Positions 34,043 through 42,557 of a stretch of 64,000 nt of DNA are shown piece after piece. The stretch's first letter is position 1. Every line of letters begins with the position of its first letter. The notes below the pieces were generated by a model. It made no database searches. It was not told where the DNA came from and worked only from the letters and a program-made list of their open reading frames with translations. The position numbers and the translations under genes are program-made. The stretch comes from Micromonospora rubida (GTDB lineage Bacteria; Actinomycetota; Actinomycetes; Mycobacteriales; Micromonosporaceae), in assembly GCF_009908295.1 (NCBI RefSeq), contig NZ_JAAALO010000004.1, positions 372,001 through 436,000 on the forward strand, written 5' to 3'.

Positions 34043-35293
34043 GTGCGCGTACTTCTTTTGGGTGGTGGGGGGCGCGAGCATGCGCTCGCCCTGGGGTTGG
34101 CTGACGATTCGGCCGTCGAGCAGGTGGTTGCCGCGCCCGGAAATCCGGGGATCGGTGCGGTGGCCGAGTTGCGGGCCGTCGACGTGGCCGACCCGGCGGG
34201 GGTGGCCGCGTTGGCCGTGGAGATCCGGGCCGACCTGGTGGTGATCGGGCCGGAGGCGCCGCTGGTCGCCGGGGTCGCCGACGCCGTGCGCGCCAAGGGC
34301 ATCGCCGCGTTCGGGCCGTCCGCCGAGGCCGCCCGGCTGGAGGGCTCGAAGACGTTCGCCAAGGACGTGATGACCGCCGCCGGCGTGCCGACCGCCCGGG
34401 CGTACACCTGCGTGGACGAGGCGTCCACCGCCGCCGCGCTGGACGAGTTCGGCCCGCCGTACGTGGTGAAGAACGACGGGCTGGCCGCCGGCAAGGGCGT
34501 CGTGGTGACCGACGACCGGGCCGCTGCGCTGCGCCACGCGCGGGAGTGCGGGCGGGTCGTCGTCGAGGAATACCTCGCAGGTCCCGAGGTCTCCCTCTTC
34601 GTGGTCACCGACGGGGAGGCGGCGGTGCCGCTGCTGCCGGCGCAGGACTTCAAGCGGGTCGGCGACGGCGACTCCGGCCCGAACACCGGCGGCATGGGGG
34701 CGTACGCGCCGCTGCCCTGGGCGCCGCCCGGCCTGGTCGACGAGGTGATGGCCGACGTCGTCCACCCGACCCTGGCGGAGATGCGCCGCCGGGGCACCCC
34801 GTTCGCCGGCCTGCTCTACGTGGGGCTGGCGATGACCGCCGACGGGCCCAGGGTGATCGAGTTCAACGCCCGCTTCGGCGACCCGGAGACCCAGGTCGTC
34901 CTCGCCCTGTTGGAGACCCCGCTCGGCGGCCTGCTGCACGCCGCCGCCACCGGCACCCTGGCCGACCACCCGCCGCTGCGCTGGCGCGACGGCGCGGCGG
35001 TGACCGTGGTCGTGGCCGCCGACAACTACCCGGGCGCCCCGCGCACCGGCGACGTGATCACCGGCGCCGACCGCCCGGGCGTGATCCACGCGGGCACCGC
35101 CCGCCGGGCCGCCGACGGCGCGTTGCTCTCCGCGGGGGGCCGGGTCGTCTGCGGTACGGCCACCGGCCCCACCCTCGCCGCCGCACGGGACGCCGCGTAC
35201 GCGCTGGTCGGCGGCATCGGGCTGGCCGGCTCGCACCACCGCACCGACATTGCCGCCGCGGCGGTCGACGGCCGGATCACAATTCCCCGCTGA
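34043..35293 (+). CDS. purD: phosphoribosylamine-glycine ligase
   Basis: 416 residues, the normal PurD length. ATP-grasp motifs are clear: RVLLLGGGGREHAL, PGNPGIGAVA, GPEAPLVAGVAD, SKTFAKDVM, VVKNDGLAAGKGVVV, PNTGGMGAYAP and VIEFNARFGDPETQ. It makes GAR from phosphoribosylamine, glycine and ATP. The GTG at 34043 follows TAGGGT (34029-34034) by 8 nt, consistent with a leaderless transcript. Upstream lies 110 nt of GC-rich, low-complexity DNA and palindrome copy 2. Confidence 0.96.
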   Translation: MRVLLLGGGGREHALALGLADDSAVEQVVAAPGNPGIGAVAELRAVDVADPAGVAALAVEIRADLVVIGPEAPLVAGVADAVRAKGIAAFGPSAEAARLEGSKTFAKDVMTAAGVPTARAYTCVDEASTAAALDEFGPPYVVKNDGLAAGKGVVVTDDRAAALRHARECGRVVVEEYLAGPEVSLFVVTDGEAAVPLLPAQDFKRVGDGDSGPNTGGMGAYAPLPWAPPGLVDEVMADVVHPTLAEMRRRGTPFAGLLYVGLAMTADGPRVIEFNARFGDPETQVVLALLETPLGGLLHAAATGTLADHPPLRWRDGAAVTVVVAADNYPGAPRTGDVITGADRPGVIHAGTARRAADGALLSAGGRVVCGTATGPTLAAARDAAYALVGGIGLAGSHHRTDIAAAAVDGRITIPR

Positions 35294-35296
35294 CAG

Positions 35297-35323
35297 GCAA
35301 CCCCCGCCCCCCTCGCCTCCGTT
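35297..35323 (+). promoter_or_regulatory. putative ECF-type promoter of the second SigE-family gene
   Basis: GCAAC (35297-35301), 18 nt, then CGTT (35320-35323), directly after the purD stop and 28 nt before the sigma gene. The spacing equals that at 21484-21510. Confidence 0.55.
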
Positions 35324-35350
35324 TGACCGGTGAGGTGAGGGGGTGGCGGA

Positions 35351-35869
35351 TTGCCTGCCGACATCGAGGGCTACCGCGAGTACGTCGCGGCGCGGCTGGA
35401 CCCGCTGCGTCGCACGGCGTACCTGCTCTGCGGCGACTGGCACACGGCGGACGACCTGGTGTCGATGGCGCTGGTCCGGCTGTTGCGGCACTGGCGACGG
35501 GTCTCCGCGATGGACAACCCGGACGCGTACGCCCGGCGTGTCCTGCTGCGGATCTGGCTGGACGAGCGGCGCCGGCCGTGGCGGCGGGAGGCCGCGTGGG
35601 CGGACGTGCCGGACGGCGCGGTGCGGTCCGCGACCGACGGGGCCGCAGACCGGCTGACCATCCTCGCCCTGCTGGCCGAGCTGCCGCCCCGACGGCGGGC
35701 TGTCCTGGTGCTGCGTTACTTCTGCGACCTCTCGGTCGAGGAGACGGCCCGGGAACTGGGCTGCACCACCGGAACCGTGAAGAGTCAGGCCGCGCGGGCC
35801 ATCGAGGCGCTGCGGGGCCGCCTCGTCGGCGTGCCGGCCACCCACGAGGGGGTACGCGCCGATGGATGA
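35351..35869 (+). CDS. SigE-family ECF RNA polymerase sigma factor
   Basis: 172 residues. Region 2 includes REYVAARLDPLRRTAYLLCG and WHTADDLVSMALVRLLRHW. Region 4 includes LAELPPRRRAVLVLRYFCDL and VEETARELGCTTGTVKSQAA. The TTG at 35351 follows GAGGTGAGG. The stop overlaps the next gene by 8 nt, linking it to a probable membrane anti-sigma partner. The downstream promoter it reads may match GCAAC-N18-CGTT. Confidence 0.9.
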   Translation: MPADIEGYREYVAARLDPLRRTAYLLCGDWHTADDLVSMALVRLLRHWRRVSAMDNPDAYARRVLLRIWLDERRRPWRREAAWADVPDGAVRSATDGAADRLTILALLAELPPRRRAVLVLRYFCDLSVEETARELGCTTGTVKSQAARAIEALRGRLVGVPATHEGVRADG

Positions 35870-36710
35870 GATCACGTCCCAACTGCATGCCGCCGCAGCT
35901 GAAGCGCCGGCGACCCGGATCGACGTGGAACACCTGATCAGCGCCGAGCGGCGGCGTCGCCGGCACCGGTCGTGGGTGTGGAGCGGCATCGGCGTCGCGG
36001 CTGCCGTCGCTGCGGTGGCCGTGGTGCCGGCGCTGGCGGCCGGAGGCCCGCCCCGTGCGGTCACCCTGCCGGTGCTCAGCCTGCCCACCGGGGCCCCGTC
36101 GACCCCCGTGCCACTGTGTGCCGGAGTGACCCCGCAGGCCAGCGGGCCCCTGCCGCCCCTGCAGTCGCACGACACGGTCCGTACCCGGCCGACGGAGGCA
36201 CCCGGGGCCGGGGTCGCCCGACTGACCGGGGCGCTCCGGGACGCGCTGCCAGCCCTACTGCCCAACGGGGTGCGGATCGTCCCTGCGTTGAAGGGCTGCT
36301 CCGAACCGCAGTTCCAGTACAAGTCCCAATACCGGGAGTACATGCTGGACGGGACGGTCCGGCGGGGCGAGGAGTCTGGCGCTTTCCTGCTCCGGGTGAC
36401 GCCGACGGCCACGGACGAGGCCACGCCCGACTGCCGACATGCGCCCGAGCCGGACGACTGCGAGGTCGTCAACTATCCAGACGGTTCGGCCGCAGTGGTC
36501 AGCAGCATGGTCGCGGGGCCGGGTCAGCGGCAGCTGCGGGTGAAGCTGCTGCGGCCGGACGGCACCTCGGTGCTCGCCGTCACCAACAACTCCCGGTTTG
36601 AGCCGGTCGGTAACCAGATGCGGCCCTCGAAGACCGCCAAAGAGCCCCTGCTCACCGTGGAACAGCTTGCCGCGATCGCCCGGGCACCCGGCCTGACCCT
36701 GTATCCGTGA
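35862..36710 (+). CDS. membrane protein, probable anti-sigma partner
   Basis: 282 residues. A short cytoplasmic head (MDEITSQLHAAAAEAPATRI, then ISAERRRRRHRS) is followed by one TM helix (about 37-60). An exported domain of about 215 residues has paired Cys (VPLCAG, KGCSEP, PDCRHAPEPDDCEV) and ends LLTVEQLAAIARAPGLTLYP. Many SigE-family partners have this plan, and the decayed gene at 58537 ends with a similar SVEQMIGIAL. The 8-nt overlap with the sigma gene supports a regulatory pair. Confidence 0.72.
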   Translation: MDEITSQLHAAAAEAPATRIDVEHLISAERRRRRHRSWVWSGIGVAAAVAAVAVVPALAAGGPPRAVTLPVLSLPTGAPSTPVPLCAGVTPQASGPLPPLQSHDTVRTRPTEAPGAGVARLTGALRDALPALLPNGVRIVPALKGCSEPQFQYKSQYREYMLDGTVRRGEESGAFLLRVTPTATDEATPDCRHAPEPDDCEVVNYPDGSAAVVSSMVAGPGQRQLRVKLLRPDGTSVLAVTNNSRFEPVGNQMRPSKTAKEPLLTVEQLAAIARAPGLTLYP

Positions 36711-36751
36711 CGTGGGTCGGCCGGGGCCGTCGGACGATCGGCGGGCGCGGG

Positions 36752-38014
36752 TCAGGCCATGCCGAGGGCGGCGGCGATGACGGCCTGGGCGGTGGCGCTC
36801 AGTTCCTCGCCCTTGGCGTTCGTCGCGGTGATTGAGTACTCCACCCGGAACCGGCCGTCCCGGGTGGAGGCCACGGCGGTCAGGTAGCCGAACCGGGAGC
36901 CGGTCTTGGCCCACAGGGTCTCGCCGTTCGGCAGCGGCATTGCGGTCAGCCCGGCGCTGTACCGGGCCGGCCCGCCCTCGACGTCGTCCACCTGCGGGAG
37001 GGTGAACATCTCGGTGAGCTGTGGCTCCGGCACCACCCGGCCGGTGAACAGCGCCGTGATGAAGGTGTCCAGGTCGGCGAGGCTGGAGATGACGTTCCCG
37101 GAGGCCGGGGTGAAGGTCTGGCTCCAGGTGGTCGCGTCCACCAGCTCGGTCGTCCCGCCGCGCACCACGGCCTGGTAGCCGTGCGCGTGCGGGCCACGGA
37201 TGCGCGGGTCGTCGCCCGGCGCGTACGTGTCCCGCAGGCCGAGCGGCCGGGCGATCCGCCGGTCCAGTTCCGCCTCGTACGAGTGGCCGGTGACCTTCTC
37301 GATCAGCAGGCCGGCGACGATGTAGCCCATGTTGGTGTAGTGCTGCTTCTCGCCGGGGTCGAACTCGCGGCCGTTTTCCAGCCCGCGCCGGACGATCTGT
37401 TCCGGGGTCCAGCGGTCGTACCGGTGGGCGATCTGCCACTCGATGTCGCCCCGCGCGGTCGGGCTGGGGATGCCGCTGGTGTGGTCGAGCAGCTGGCGGA
37501 CGGTCACGGTCGGGTAGTCGGCGGGCAGCAGGCCGGGTAGGTATCCCTGCACCGGCCGGTTCAGGTCGACCCGCCCCTCGGCGGCGAGCTGGAGCACGAG
37601 GGCGGCGGTGAAGACCTTGGTCGCGCTGCCCACCCGGAACCGTGCGTGCGGCGGCACCGGGGCCTGGGTGCGCAGGTCCCGTACGCCGGTGACGCCCGTC
37701 CAGCAGCCCTCCGGGGTGGTGATCCGCACCTGGGCGCTGGTCGCGTCGGCGCTGGGTAGGCCGGCGATCGCCGCCTGTAGAGGGCCGGGGTCGAGGGTGC
37801 CGGGCCGGCAGCCGGCGCCGCCCCGGCCGAGCGTCGCCGTCCCGGCGCCCGCGGAGCCGGCAGCCACGGAGCCGGGGGCGGGGGCGGCGGCGGAGCCGGG
37901 GGTCGAGGCGTCGGTGGTGCGGGGGGCGGCGGCGACCGCGCCGGGGGCGGTGACGGTCAGCAGGGCGCCGAGCGCCGTGGCGACGAGGACGGTCCGGCGA
38001 TTCGTGATCTTCAT
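36752..38014 (-). CDS. secreted serine hydrolase (beta-lactamase/D-Ala-D-Ala carboxypeptidase family)
   Basis: 420 residues with an N-terminal signal sequence (MKITNRRTVLVATALGALLT, then APGAVAAAP). An Ala/Gly/Ser linker follows, then a class C-type fold. Catalytic motifs are VGSATKVFT (SxxK, Ser near 130), HYTNMGY (YxN) and WAKTGSRFGY (KTG). It acts outside the cell on peptidoglycan stem peptides or small esters. The ATG at 38014 lies 7 nt after CAGGCT on this strand, suggesting a leaderless transcript. It converges with the sigma module. Confidence 0.88.
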   Translation of the reverse strand: MKITNRRTVLVATALGALLTVTAPGAVAAAPRTTDASTPGSAAAPAPGSVAAGSAGAGTATLGRGGAGCRPGTLDPGPLQAAIAGLPSADATSAQVRITTPEGCWTGVTGVRDLRTQAPVPPHARFRVGSATKVFTAALVLQLAAEGRVDLNRPVQGYLPGLLPADYPTVTVRQLLDHTSGIPSPTARGDIEWQIAHRYDRWTPEQIVRRGLENGREFDPGEKQHYTNMGYIVAGLLIEKVTGHSYEAELDRRIARPLGLRDTYAPGDDPRIRGPHAHGYQAVVRGGTTELVDATTWSQTFTPASGNVISSLADLDTFITALFTGRVVPEPQLTEMFTLPQVDDVEGGPARYSAGLTAMPLPNGETLWAKTGSRFGYLTAVASTRDGRFRVEYSITATNAKGEELSATAQAVIAAALGMA

Positions 38015-38169
38015 GCCGTCGAGCCTGCCCGCCGGGGAGAGCCGGAGCATCCGGGAGAGTCCCCCGGCGCACCCCGGTCGGCGGCTCGGGTGAGTCCCTG
38101 GTGTGCCCGGTCCAAGGCTGGGGGAGGAACCCCTGGGCCGTGCTGGTGGCGCGGCCGGGGGAGAGCCCG

Positions 38170-39732
38170 TCAGCCGTAGTAGCGGCGCAGCTCGCGGTTC
38201 AGCACCTTGCCGGTGGCGTTGCGCGGCAGGTACTTCACGAAGACCACGTCCCGGGGCACGGAGAACCGGGCCAGGTAGTGCCGGACGTACTCGCGGACCG
38301 CCTCCGGGTCCAGCGTCTCGCCGGGGTGCAGGGCGAGAAACGCGGCGAGTCGCTGGCCGTACTCCGGGTCCGGCACGCCGATGACGGCAGCCTCCCGGAC
38401 CTGGGGGAGCCGGGCGATCAGATCCTCCACCTCGGACGGGAAGACGTTCTCCCCGCCGGAGACGATCATGTCGTCGGCCCGTCCGTCGACGAAGAGGAGC
38501 CCGTCGGCGTCCAGCCGGCCGAGGTCCCCGGTGTCCAGCAGCCCGTCCCGGCTCTCCCGCCCCGCCCCCGAGGTGTAGCCCTCGAACAGCATCTCGTTGC
38601 CCACGAAGATCCGGCCGACCTGGCCGTCGGGGACCGGTCGACCCTCCTCGTCGACGATCCGCAGCCGGGTGCCGTACGGCGGTCGGCCGGCGGTGGTGGG
38701 AGCCCGTCGCAGGTCGGCGGGGCCGGCGATGGAGGCCCAGGAGACCTCGGTGGAGCCGTACAGGTTGTAGAGGACGTCGCCGTAGGCGTCCATGAATTTC
38801 GTGGCCAGCCCGCCGGGCAGCGCGGAACCGCTGACCGCGACCACCTTCAGCGGCGGCCTCCGGCCGGGCGGGGGCACCTCCATCAGCCGCTGCACCATCA
38901 CCGGCACCGCGAACATGGCGTCGCAGCGCTGCGCGGCCAGCGCGTCCAGCGTGGCGGCCGGGTCGAAGCGGCGGTGCAGCACGATGGTCGCCCGCAGGGC
39001 GAAGCAGACCTGGAGGGCGGCGTACCCCCAGGTGTGGAACAGCGGCGCGGCGATCAACACGGTGTGCCGGACGTGCAGCGGGATGCGGTCGATGATGGAG
39101 ACCAGCGGGCCGAAGCCGTGCGGGGTGGGCCGGCGGGCGCCCTTGGGCGCGCCGGTGGTGCCGGAGGTGAGCACGATGGTCCGGCCGTCGCGCGGCGGCG
39201 GCCGGAGGTCGCCGGGCTGCGCCCCCGCGACCAGCTCCTCCAGCCGGGCCTCGTCGACCCGGTGCAGCTCGGCGGGGAGGCCGGAGAGCCGGTCGGCGAA
39301 CTCGGCGTCGTGCACCAGGACCTTGAGCGCCTGCTCCTCGGCGACGGTGGCGAGCTGCGCGGCGGAGAGCCCGGAGTTGACCAGCACCGCGTCCGCGCCG
39401 AGCAGGGTGGTGGCAACCATGGCCTCGATCATCCCGGGGTGGTTGCGGCAGAGCAGCCCGATCCGGTCCCCGGCCTGGACGCCGAGCACGCCGCGCAGCG
39501 ACGTCGCCAGCCGCTCGGCCCGGTCCAGCAGGTCCCGGTACGTCAGCTCGGCGCCCAGCTCGTCGACGACGGCGGTGCGGCCCGGGTCCCGGGCGGCGGC
39601 CTGGCGCAGCTCACCGGCGAGGCTCCAACCCCATCTGCGCAGCGCGCCGAGCTGGGAGGCGATCCGGATGGGCCGGCCCGGGGTGAGCAGGCCGCGCCGG
39701 GTCAGCGTGGCAACGACGAACGGCAGGTCCAT
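38170..39732 (-). CDS. acyl-CoA synthetase (AMP-forming, FadD-like)
   Basis: 520 residues of the ANL superfamily. Motifs are IVLTSGTTGAPKGARR (P-loop), NLYGSTEVSWASIAGP, GLLDTGDLGRLDADG, the hinge VDGRADDMIVSGGENVFPSE and the late catalytic Lys context YLPRNATGKVLNRELR. It activates a carboxylic acid as acyl-AMP and then acyl-CoA. GGAGG precedes the ATG. It lies 205 nt after the acyl-CoA dehydrogenase gene on the same strand, but a terminator lies between them. Confidence 0.9.
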   Translation of the reverse strand: MDLPFVVATLTRRGLLTPGRPIRIASQLGALRRWGWSLAGELRQAAARDPGRTAVVDELGAELTYRDLLDRAERLATSLRGVLGVQAGDRIGLLCRNHPGMIEAMVATTLLGADAVLVNSGLSAAQLATVAEEQALKVLVHDAEFADRLSGLPAELHRVDEARLEELVAGAQPGDLRPPPRDGRTIVLTSGTTGAPKGARRPTPHGFGPLVSIIDRIPLHVRHTVLIAAPLFHTWGYAALQVCFALRATIVLHRRFDPAATLDALAAQRCDAMFAVPVMVQRLMEVPPPGRRPPLKVVAVSGSALPGGLATKFMDAYGDVLYNLYGSTEVSWASIAGPADLRRAPTTAGRPPYGTRLRIVDEEGRPVPDGQVGRIFVGNEMLFEGYTSGAGRESRDGLLDTGDLGRLDADGLLFVDGRADDMIVSGGENVFPSEVEDLIARLPQVREAAVIGVPDPEYGQRLAAFLALHPGETLDPEAVREYVRHYLARFSVPRDVVFVKYLPRNATGKVLNRELRRYYG

Positions 39733-39861
39733 GCACGGCCTCCTTCGGCGGTGCGGGGCCCCACCTGTGGGGCTCCTCGCCGGGCGTGTCTGGTCAGGTG
39801 CCGCCGGTGTTGCTGGGGCCGGCCACGCCCTGCTCGCGGGCCCCTCCGGTGCCGATCTCCA

Positions 39862-39899
39862 CCGCGCCGGCCCCCTCGGTGACGAGGGGGCCGGCGCGG
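39862..39899. terminator. terminator after the acyl-CoA dehydrogenase gene
   Basis: A 17-bp perfect stem (CCGCGCCGGCCCCCTCG with its complement) and a GTGA loop lie 38 nt beyond the stop on the minus strand. Confidence 0.85.
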
Positions 39900-39936
39900 C
39901 GCGCGCGTGGTGGTGCGAGGGTGCTCCGGCGACGGG

Positions 39937-41151
39937 TCAGCGGATGTGCACGCCGGAGATGGCCCGGGAGATGACCAGCCGCTGGATCTCCGAGGTGCCC
40001 TCGAAGATGGTGTAGATCTTCGCGTCCCGGTACCAGCGCTCGACCGGGTGATCCCGCAGGAAGCCGGCCCCGCCGAGCAACTGGACCGCCTTCTCGGTGA
40101 CGGACACGGCCACCTCGCCGGCCTTGAGCTTGGACATCGAGCCCTCGCCAGCGGTGAACGGACGGTTGTTGCGGCCCATCCAGGACGCCCGCCAGACCAG
40201 CAGCCGGGCCGCGTCGATCTCCATCCTCATGTCGGCCAACGCGAACGCGACGGCCTGGTTCTCGATGATCGGCCGGCCGAACTGGACCCGGTCCTTCGCG
40301 TAGTCGAGGGCGTACTCGTAGGCGGCCCGGGCCACGCCGAGCGCCTGCGCGCCGACGGTTGGCCGGGACAGCTCGAAGGTGCGCATCGCGGCCTGGCCGG
40401 AGGCGCGCTGGCCGGAGCGGGCCCGGTCGAGCCGTTCCAGCAGGGCCTCCCGCCCGCCGAGCAGGCAGCGGCCCGGCACCCGGACGTCGTCGAGGAAGAC
40501 GTCCGCCGTGTGCGAGGCGCGCAGCCCCAGCTTGCGCAGCTTCCGGGTGGCGCTCAACCCGGCGGTGCCCGGCGGTACGACGAACGCGGCCTGGCCGCGC
40601 GAGCCGAGTTCCGGGTCGACGGAGGCGGTCACGACGTGCACCCCGGCGATCCCGCCGTTGGTGGCGTACGCCTTCTGCCCGCGCAGCACCCACTCGTCGG
40701 TGGCCTCGTCGTAGACGGCCCGGGTGCGCATCGCGCTGACGTCGGAGCCGGCCTCCGGCTCGGTGGTGCAGAACGCCGCGACGGCGGGTGAGTCGACGTC
40801 GCCGAAGCACTGCGGGACCCACTCGACGAGCTGGTCGGGGGTGCCCGCGCCGTAGATGGCGGCCACCGCGAGGGAGGTGCCGAAGATGCCCAGGCCGATG
40901 CCGGCGTCGCCCCAGAAGAGCTCTTCGCTGGCGATCGGGAGGGACAGGCCGGTGGGGTCGGCCCAGCAGGTGGCGAGGAACTCGAAGCCGTAGAGGCCGA
41001 CCTTCGCCGCCTCCTGGATGACGGGCCAGGGGGTTTCCTCCCGTTCGTCCCACTCGGCGGCGGCCGGGCGCACGACCTCGGCGGCGAAGCCGTGCACCCA
41101 GTCCCGCAGGTCCCGCTGTTCCTCGTTCAGGTCGAGCGAGAACTCGGCCAT
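39937..41151 (-). CDS. acyl-CoA dehydrogenase
   Basis: 404 residues. FAD and catalytic regions are typical: AAFCTTEPEAGSDVSAMRTR, KAYATNGGIAGVHVV, RAAYEYALDYAKDRVQFGRP and a late AVQLLGGAGFLRDHPVERWYRD, then TIFEGTSEIQRLVISRAISG. The final EGT segment carries the usual catalytic Glu context (TIFEGTSE). It oxidises acyl-CoA to enoyl-CoA. The ATG is 1 nt after the SCP2 stop, so the two are one transcript from the operator at 41638. Confidence 0.93.
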   Translation of the reverse strand: MAEFSLDLNEEQRDLRDWVHGFAAEVVRPAAAEWDEREETPWPVIQEAAKVGLYGFEFLATCWADPTGLSLPIASEELFWGDAGIGLGIFGTSLAVAAIYGAGTPDQLVEWVPQCFGDVDSPAVAAFCTTEPEAGSDVSAMRTRAVYDEATDEWVLRGQKAYATNGGIAGVHVVTASVDPELGSRGQAAFVVPPGTAGLSATRKLRKLGLRASHTADVFLDDVRVPGRCLLGGREALLERLDRARSGQRASGQAAMRTFELSRPTVGAQALGVARAAYEYALDYAKDRVQFGRPIIENQAVAFALADMRMEIDAARLLVWRASWMGRNNRPFTAGEGSMSKLKAGEVAVSVTEKAVQLLGGAGFLRDHPVERWYRDAKIYTIFEGTSEIQRLVISRAISGVHIR

Positions 41152-41152
41152 G

Positions 41153-41605
41153 TCAGGCCTTGGGGATGTCGAACAGGTTGGCGATGTTGGCGGCCAGACC
41201 CAGGTCGCCCTTGGCCTTCAGCTTGCCCGTCATGAACATCATGACCGGGTTGGCCCCGCCGGAGACGATCTTCAGGAACTCGACCGGGCCCATGGTGAGG
41301 CTCAGCTTCGGGTCGAGCTGCGGGGTCTCGTTGACCGCGCAGGCGCCGTCGGCGATGGCGATCTCGTACGTGTCGGTGCCACCGTCGGGGCGGCCGGTGA
41401 TGTTCCAGTGGATCACCGCGTTGGTGGCGCCGGCGCGGTCGGCGCGGAACAGCGAGGGCATCCGGCCGAAGACCTCGCTCAGGACCTTGCCGCGCAGGTC
41501 GCCGGACATCACCTCGGCGATCTTGTCGTCGGGGGTGGACTTGACCAGCTGGGCGAACTCCTTCGGGCCGTAGTTGGCGAAGTTGGCCGGGTCGAAGTCG
41601 GTCAT
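41153..41605 (-). CDS. SCP2 sterol-carrier-domain protein
   Basis: 150 residues with an SCP2 fold (VIHWNITGRPDGGTDTYEIA, CAVNETPQLDPKLSLTMG, PVEFLKIVSGGANPVMMFMT, GKLKAKGDLGLAANIANLFD). It probably binds acyl-CoA or lipid for the adjacent dehydrogenase. The ATG at 41605 is preferred because GAGGTG lies 8 nt upstream; an in-frame upstream start falls in the operator region. Confidence 0.88.
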   Translation of the reverse strand: MTDFDPANFANYGPKEFAQLVKSTPDDKIAEVMSGDLRGKVLSEVFGRMPSLFRADRAGATNAVIHWNITGRPDGGTDTYEIAIADGACAVNETPQLDPKLSLTMGPVEFLKIVSGGANPVMMFMTGKLKAKGDLGLAANIANLFDIPKA

Positions 41606-41637
41606 GGGAGATGCACCTCTCGGGCGGCGAATGTGGT

Positions 41638-41665
41638 TACTCAAGCGTAACCCTACGCATGAGTA
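41638..41665. promoter_or_regulatory. TetR operator between scp2 and the regulator gene
   Basis: TACTCAAGCGTA-accc-TACGCATGAGTA: 12-bp arms with one mismatch and a 4-nt spacer. It lies immediately before the TATGCT hexamer (41668-41673) that should be the -10 of the regulator. Confidence 0.72.
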
Positions 41666-41679
41666 GGTATGCTCGCAAG

Positions 41680-42318
41680 GTGTCCAGCACCCCCACCTTC
41701 AAGCGCCTGCCCCGGGCCGTACGCGAGCAGCAGATGCTCGACGCGGCCGTCCGGGTCTTCTCCCGGCGCGGCTTCCACGCGGCCAGCATGGACGAGATCG
41801 CCGAGGCCGCCGGCATCTCCAAGCCCATGGTCTACGCATACCTCGGCACGAAGGAGGAGCTCTTCGTCGCCTGCCTGCACCGCGAGGGCACCCGGATGAC
41901 GGAGGCCATCGCCGGGGCCGCCGCCCCGGACCTGGACGCCGACGAGAGGCTCTGGCGCGGGCTGCGGGCGTTCTTCGGCTTCGTCGGGGCGCACCGGGAC
42001 GGCTGGGCGGTGCTCTACCGGCAGGCCCGGGGCTCGCAGCCGTTCGCCGGGGAACTGGCCGCCATGCGGGCCCGGCTAGTGGAGGTGGTCGCCGGGATGC
42101 TCGACCACGCGCTGCGCGCCCGGGGGCGCGAGGTGAGCGGCACCGATCTGGAGGTCGTCGCGTACGCGCTGGTCGGCGCGAGCGAGTCGCTCGCCGACTG
42201 GCTCGCCGACCATCCCGGGGCCGATCCGGAGAAGACCGCCACCCGGATGATGAACGTCGCCTGGCTCGGCGCCGACCAGCTCCTGGGCGGCAGCACCTGG
42301 CGTCCGCCGCAGCAGTAG
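41680..42318 (+). CDS. TetR-family regulator of the acyl-CoA genes
   Basis: 212 residues from the GTG at 41680. The HTH is MDEIAEAAGISKPMVYAYLG, then TKEELFVACL. The C-terminal domain has FFGFVGAHRDGWAVLYRQAR, common in acyl-CoA or lipid-responsive TetR proteins. The GTG is preferred because TATGCT ends 6 nt upstream (leaderless). The ATG at 41659 lies inside the operator. It is divergent from scp2 and likely represses both directions; the ligand is presumably an acyl-CoA. Confidence 0.85.
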   Translation: MSSTPTFKRLPRAVREQQMLDAAVRVFSRRGFHAASMDEIAEAAGISKPMVYAYLGTKEELFVACLHREGTRMTEAIAGAAAPDLDADERLWRGLRAFFGFVGAHRDGWAVLYRQARGSQPFAGELAAMRARLVEVVAGMLDHALRARGREVSGTDLEVVAYALVGASESLADWLADHPGADPEKTATRMMNVAWLGADQLLGGSTWRPPQQ

Positions 42319-42440
42319 CCCGGCAGTGGCCCGGCGGAGCGGTGGCTGTCCGAGGGGCCACGGGCACAGCCAGCCCGGCGGCCGCGAGTGTGCACACACT
42401 ACGTCAGGAAAGGCTCTTTATCAACGAGCTGCTTCAATGT

Positions 42441-42479
42441 ACCGGGACCGTCGCGCCCGGTATCGTGATCCATCACGAT
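42441..42479. other. hairpins in the leader of the NBR1-Ig gene
   Basis: ACCGGG-N9-CCCGGT (42441-42461) is followed at once by ATCGTGA-tcca-TCACGAT (42462-42479). Upstream, GTGTGCACAC (42388-42397) is a perfect 10-bp palindrome. These lie in the 239-nt gap before the gene at 42558. They could be operator sites or an RNA leader structure. Confidence 0.45.
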
Positions 42480-42557
42480 GATGGCCGCCGAGGCCCGTTC
42501 GGCATCTTCTTACAGGCTCTGACAACGCCTGACGACGGCGTCTGACATGGGGGATGA

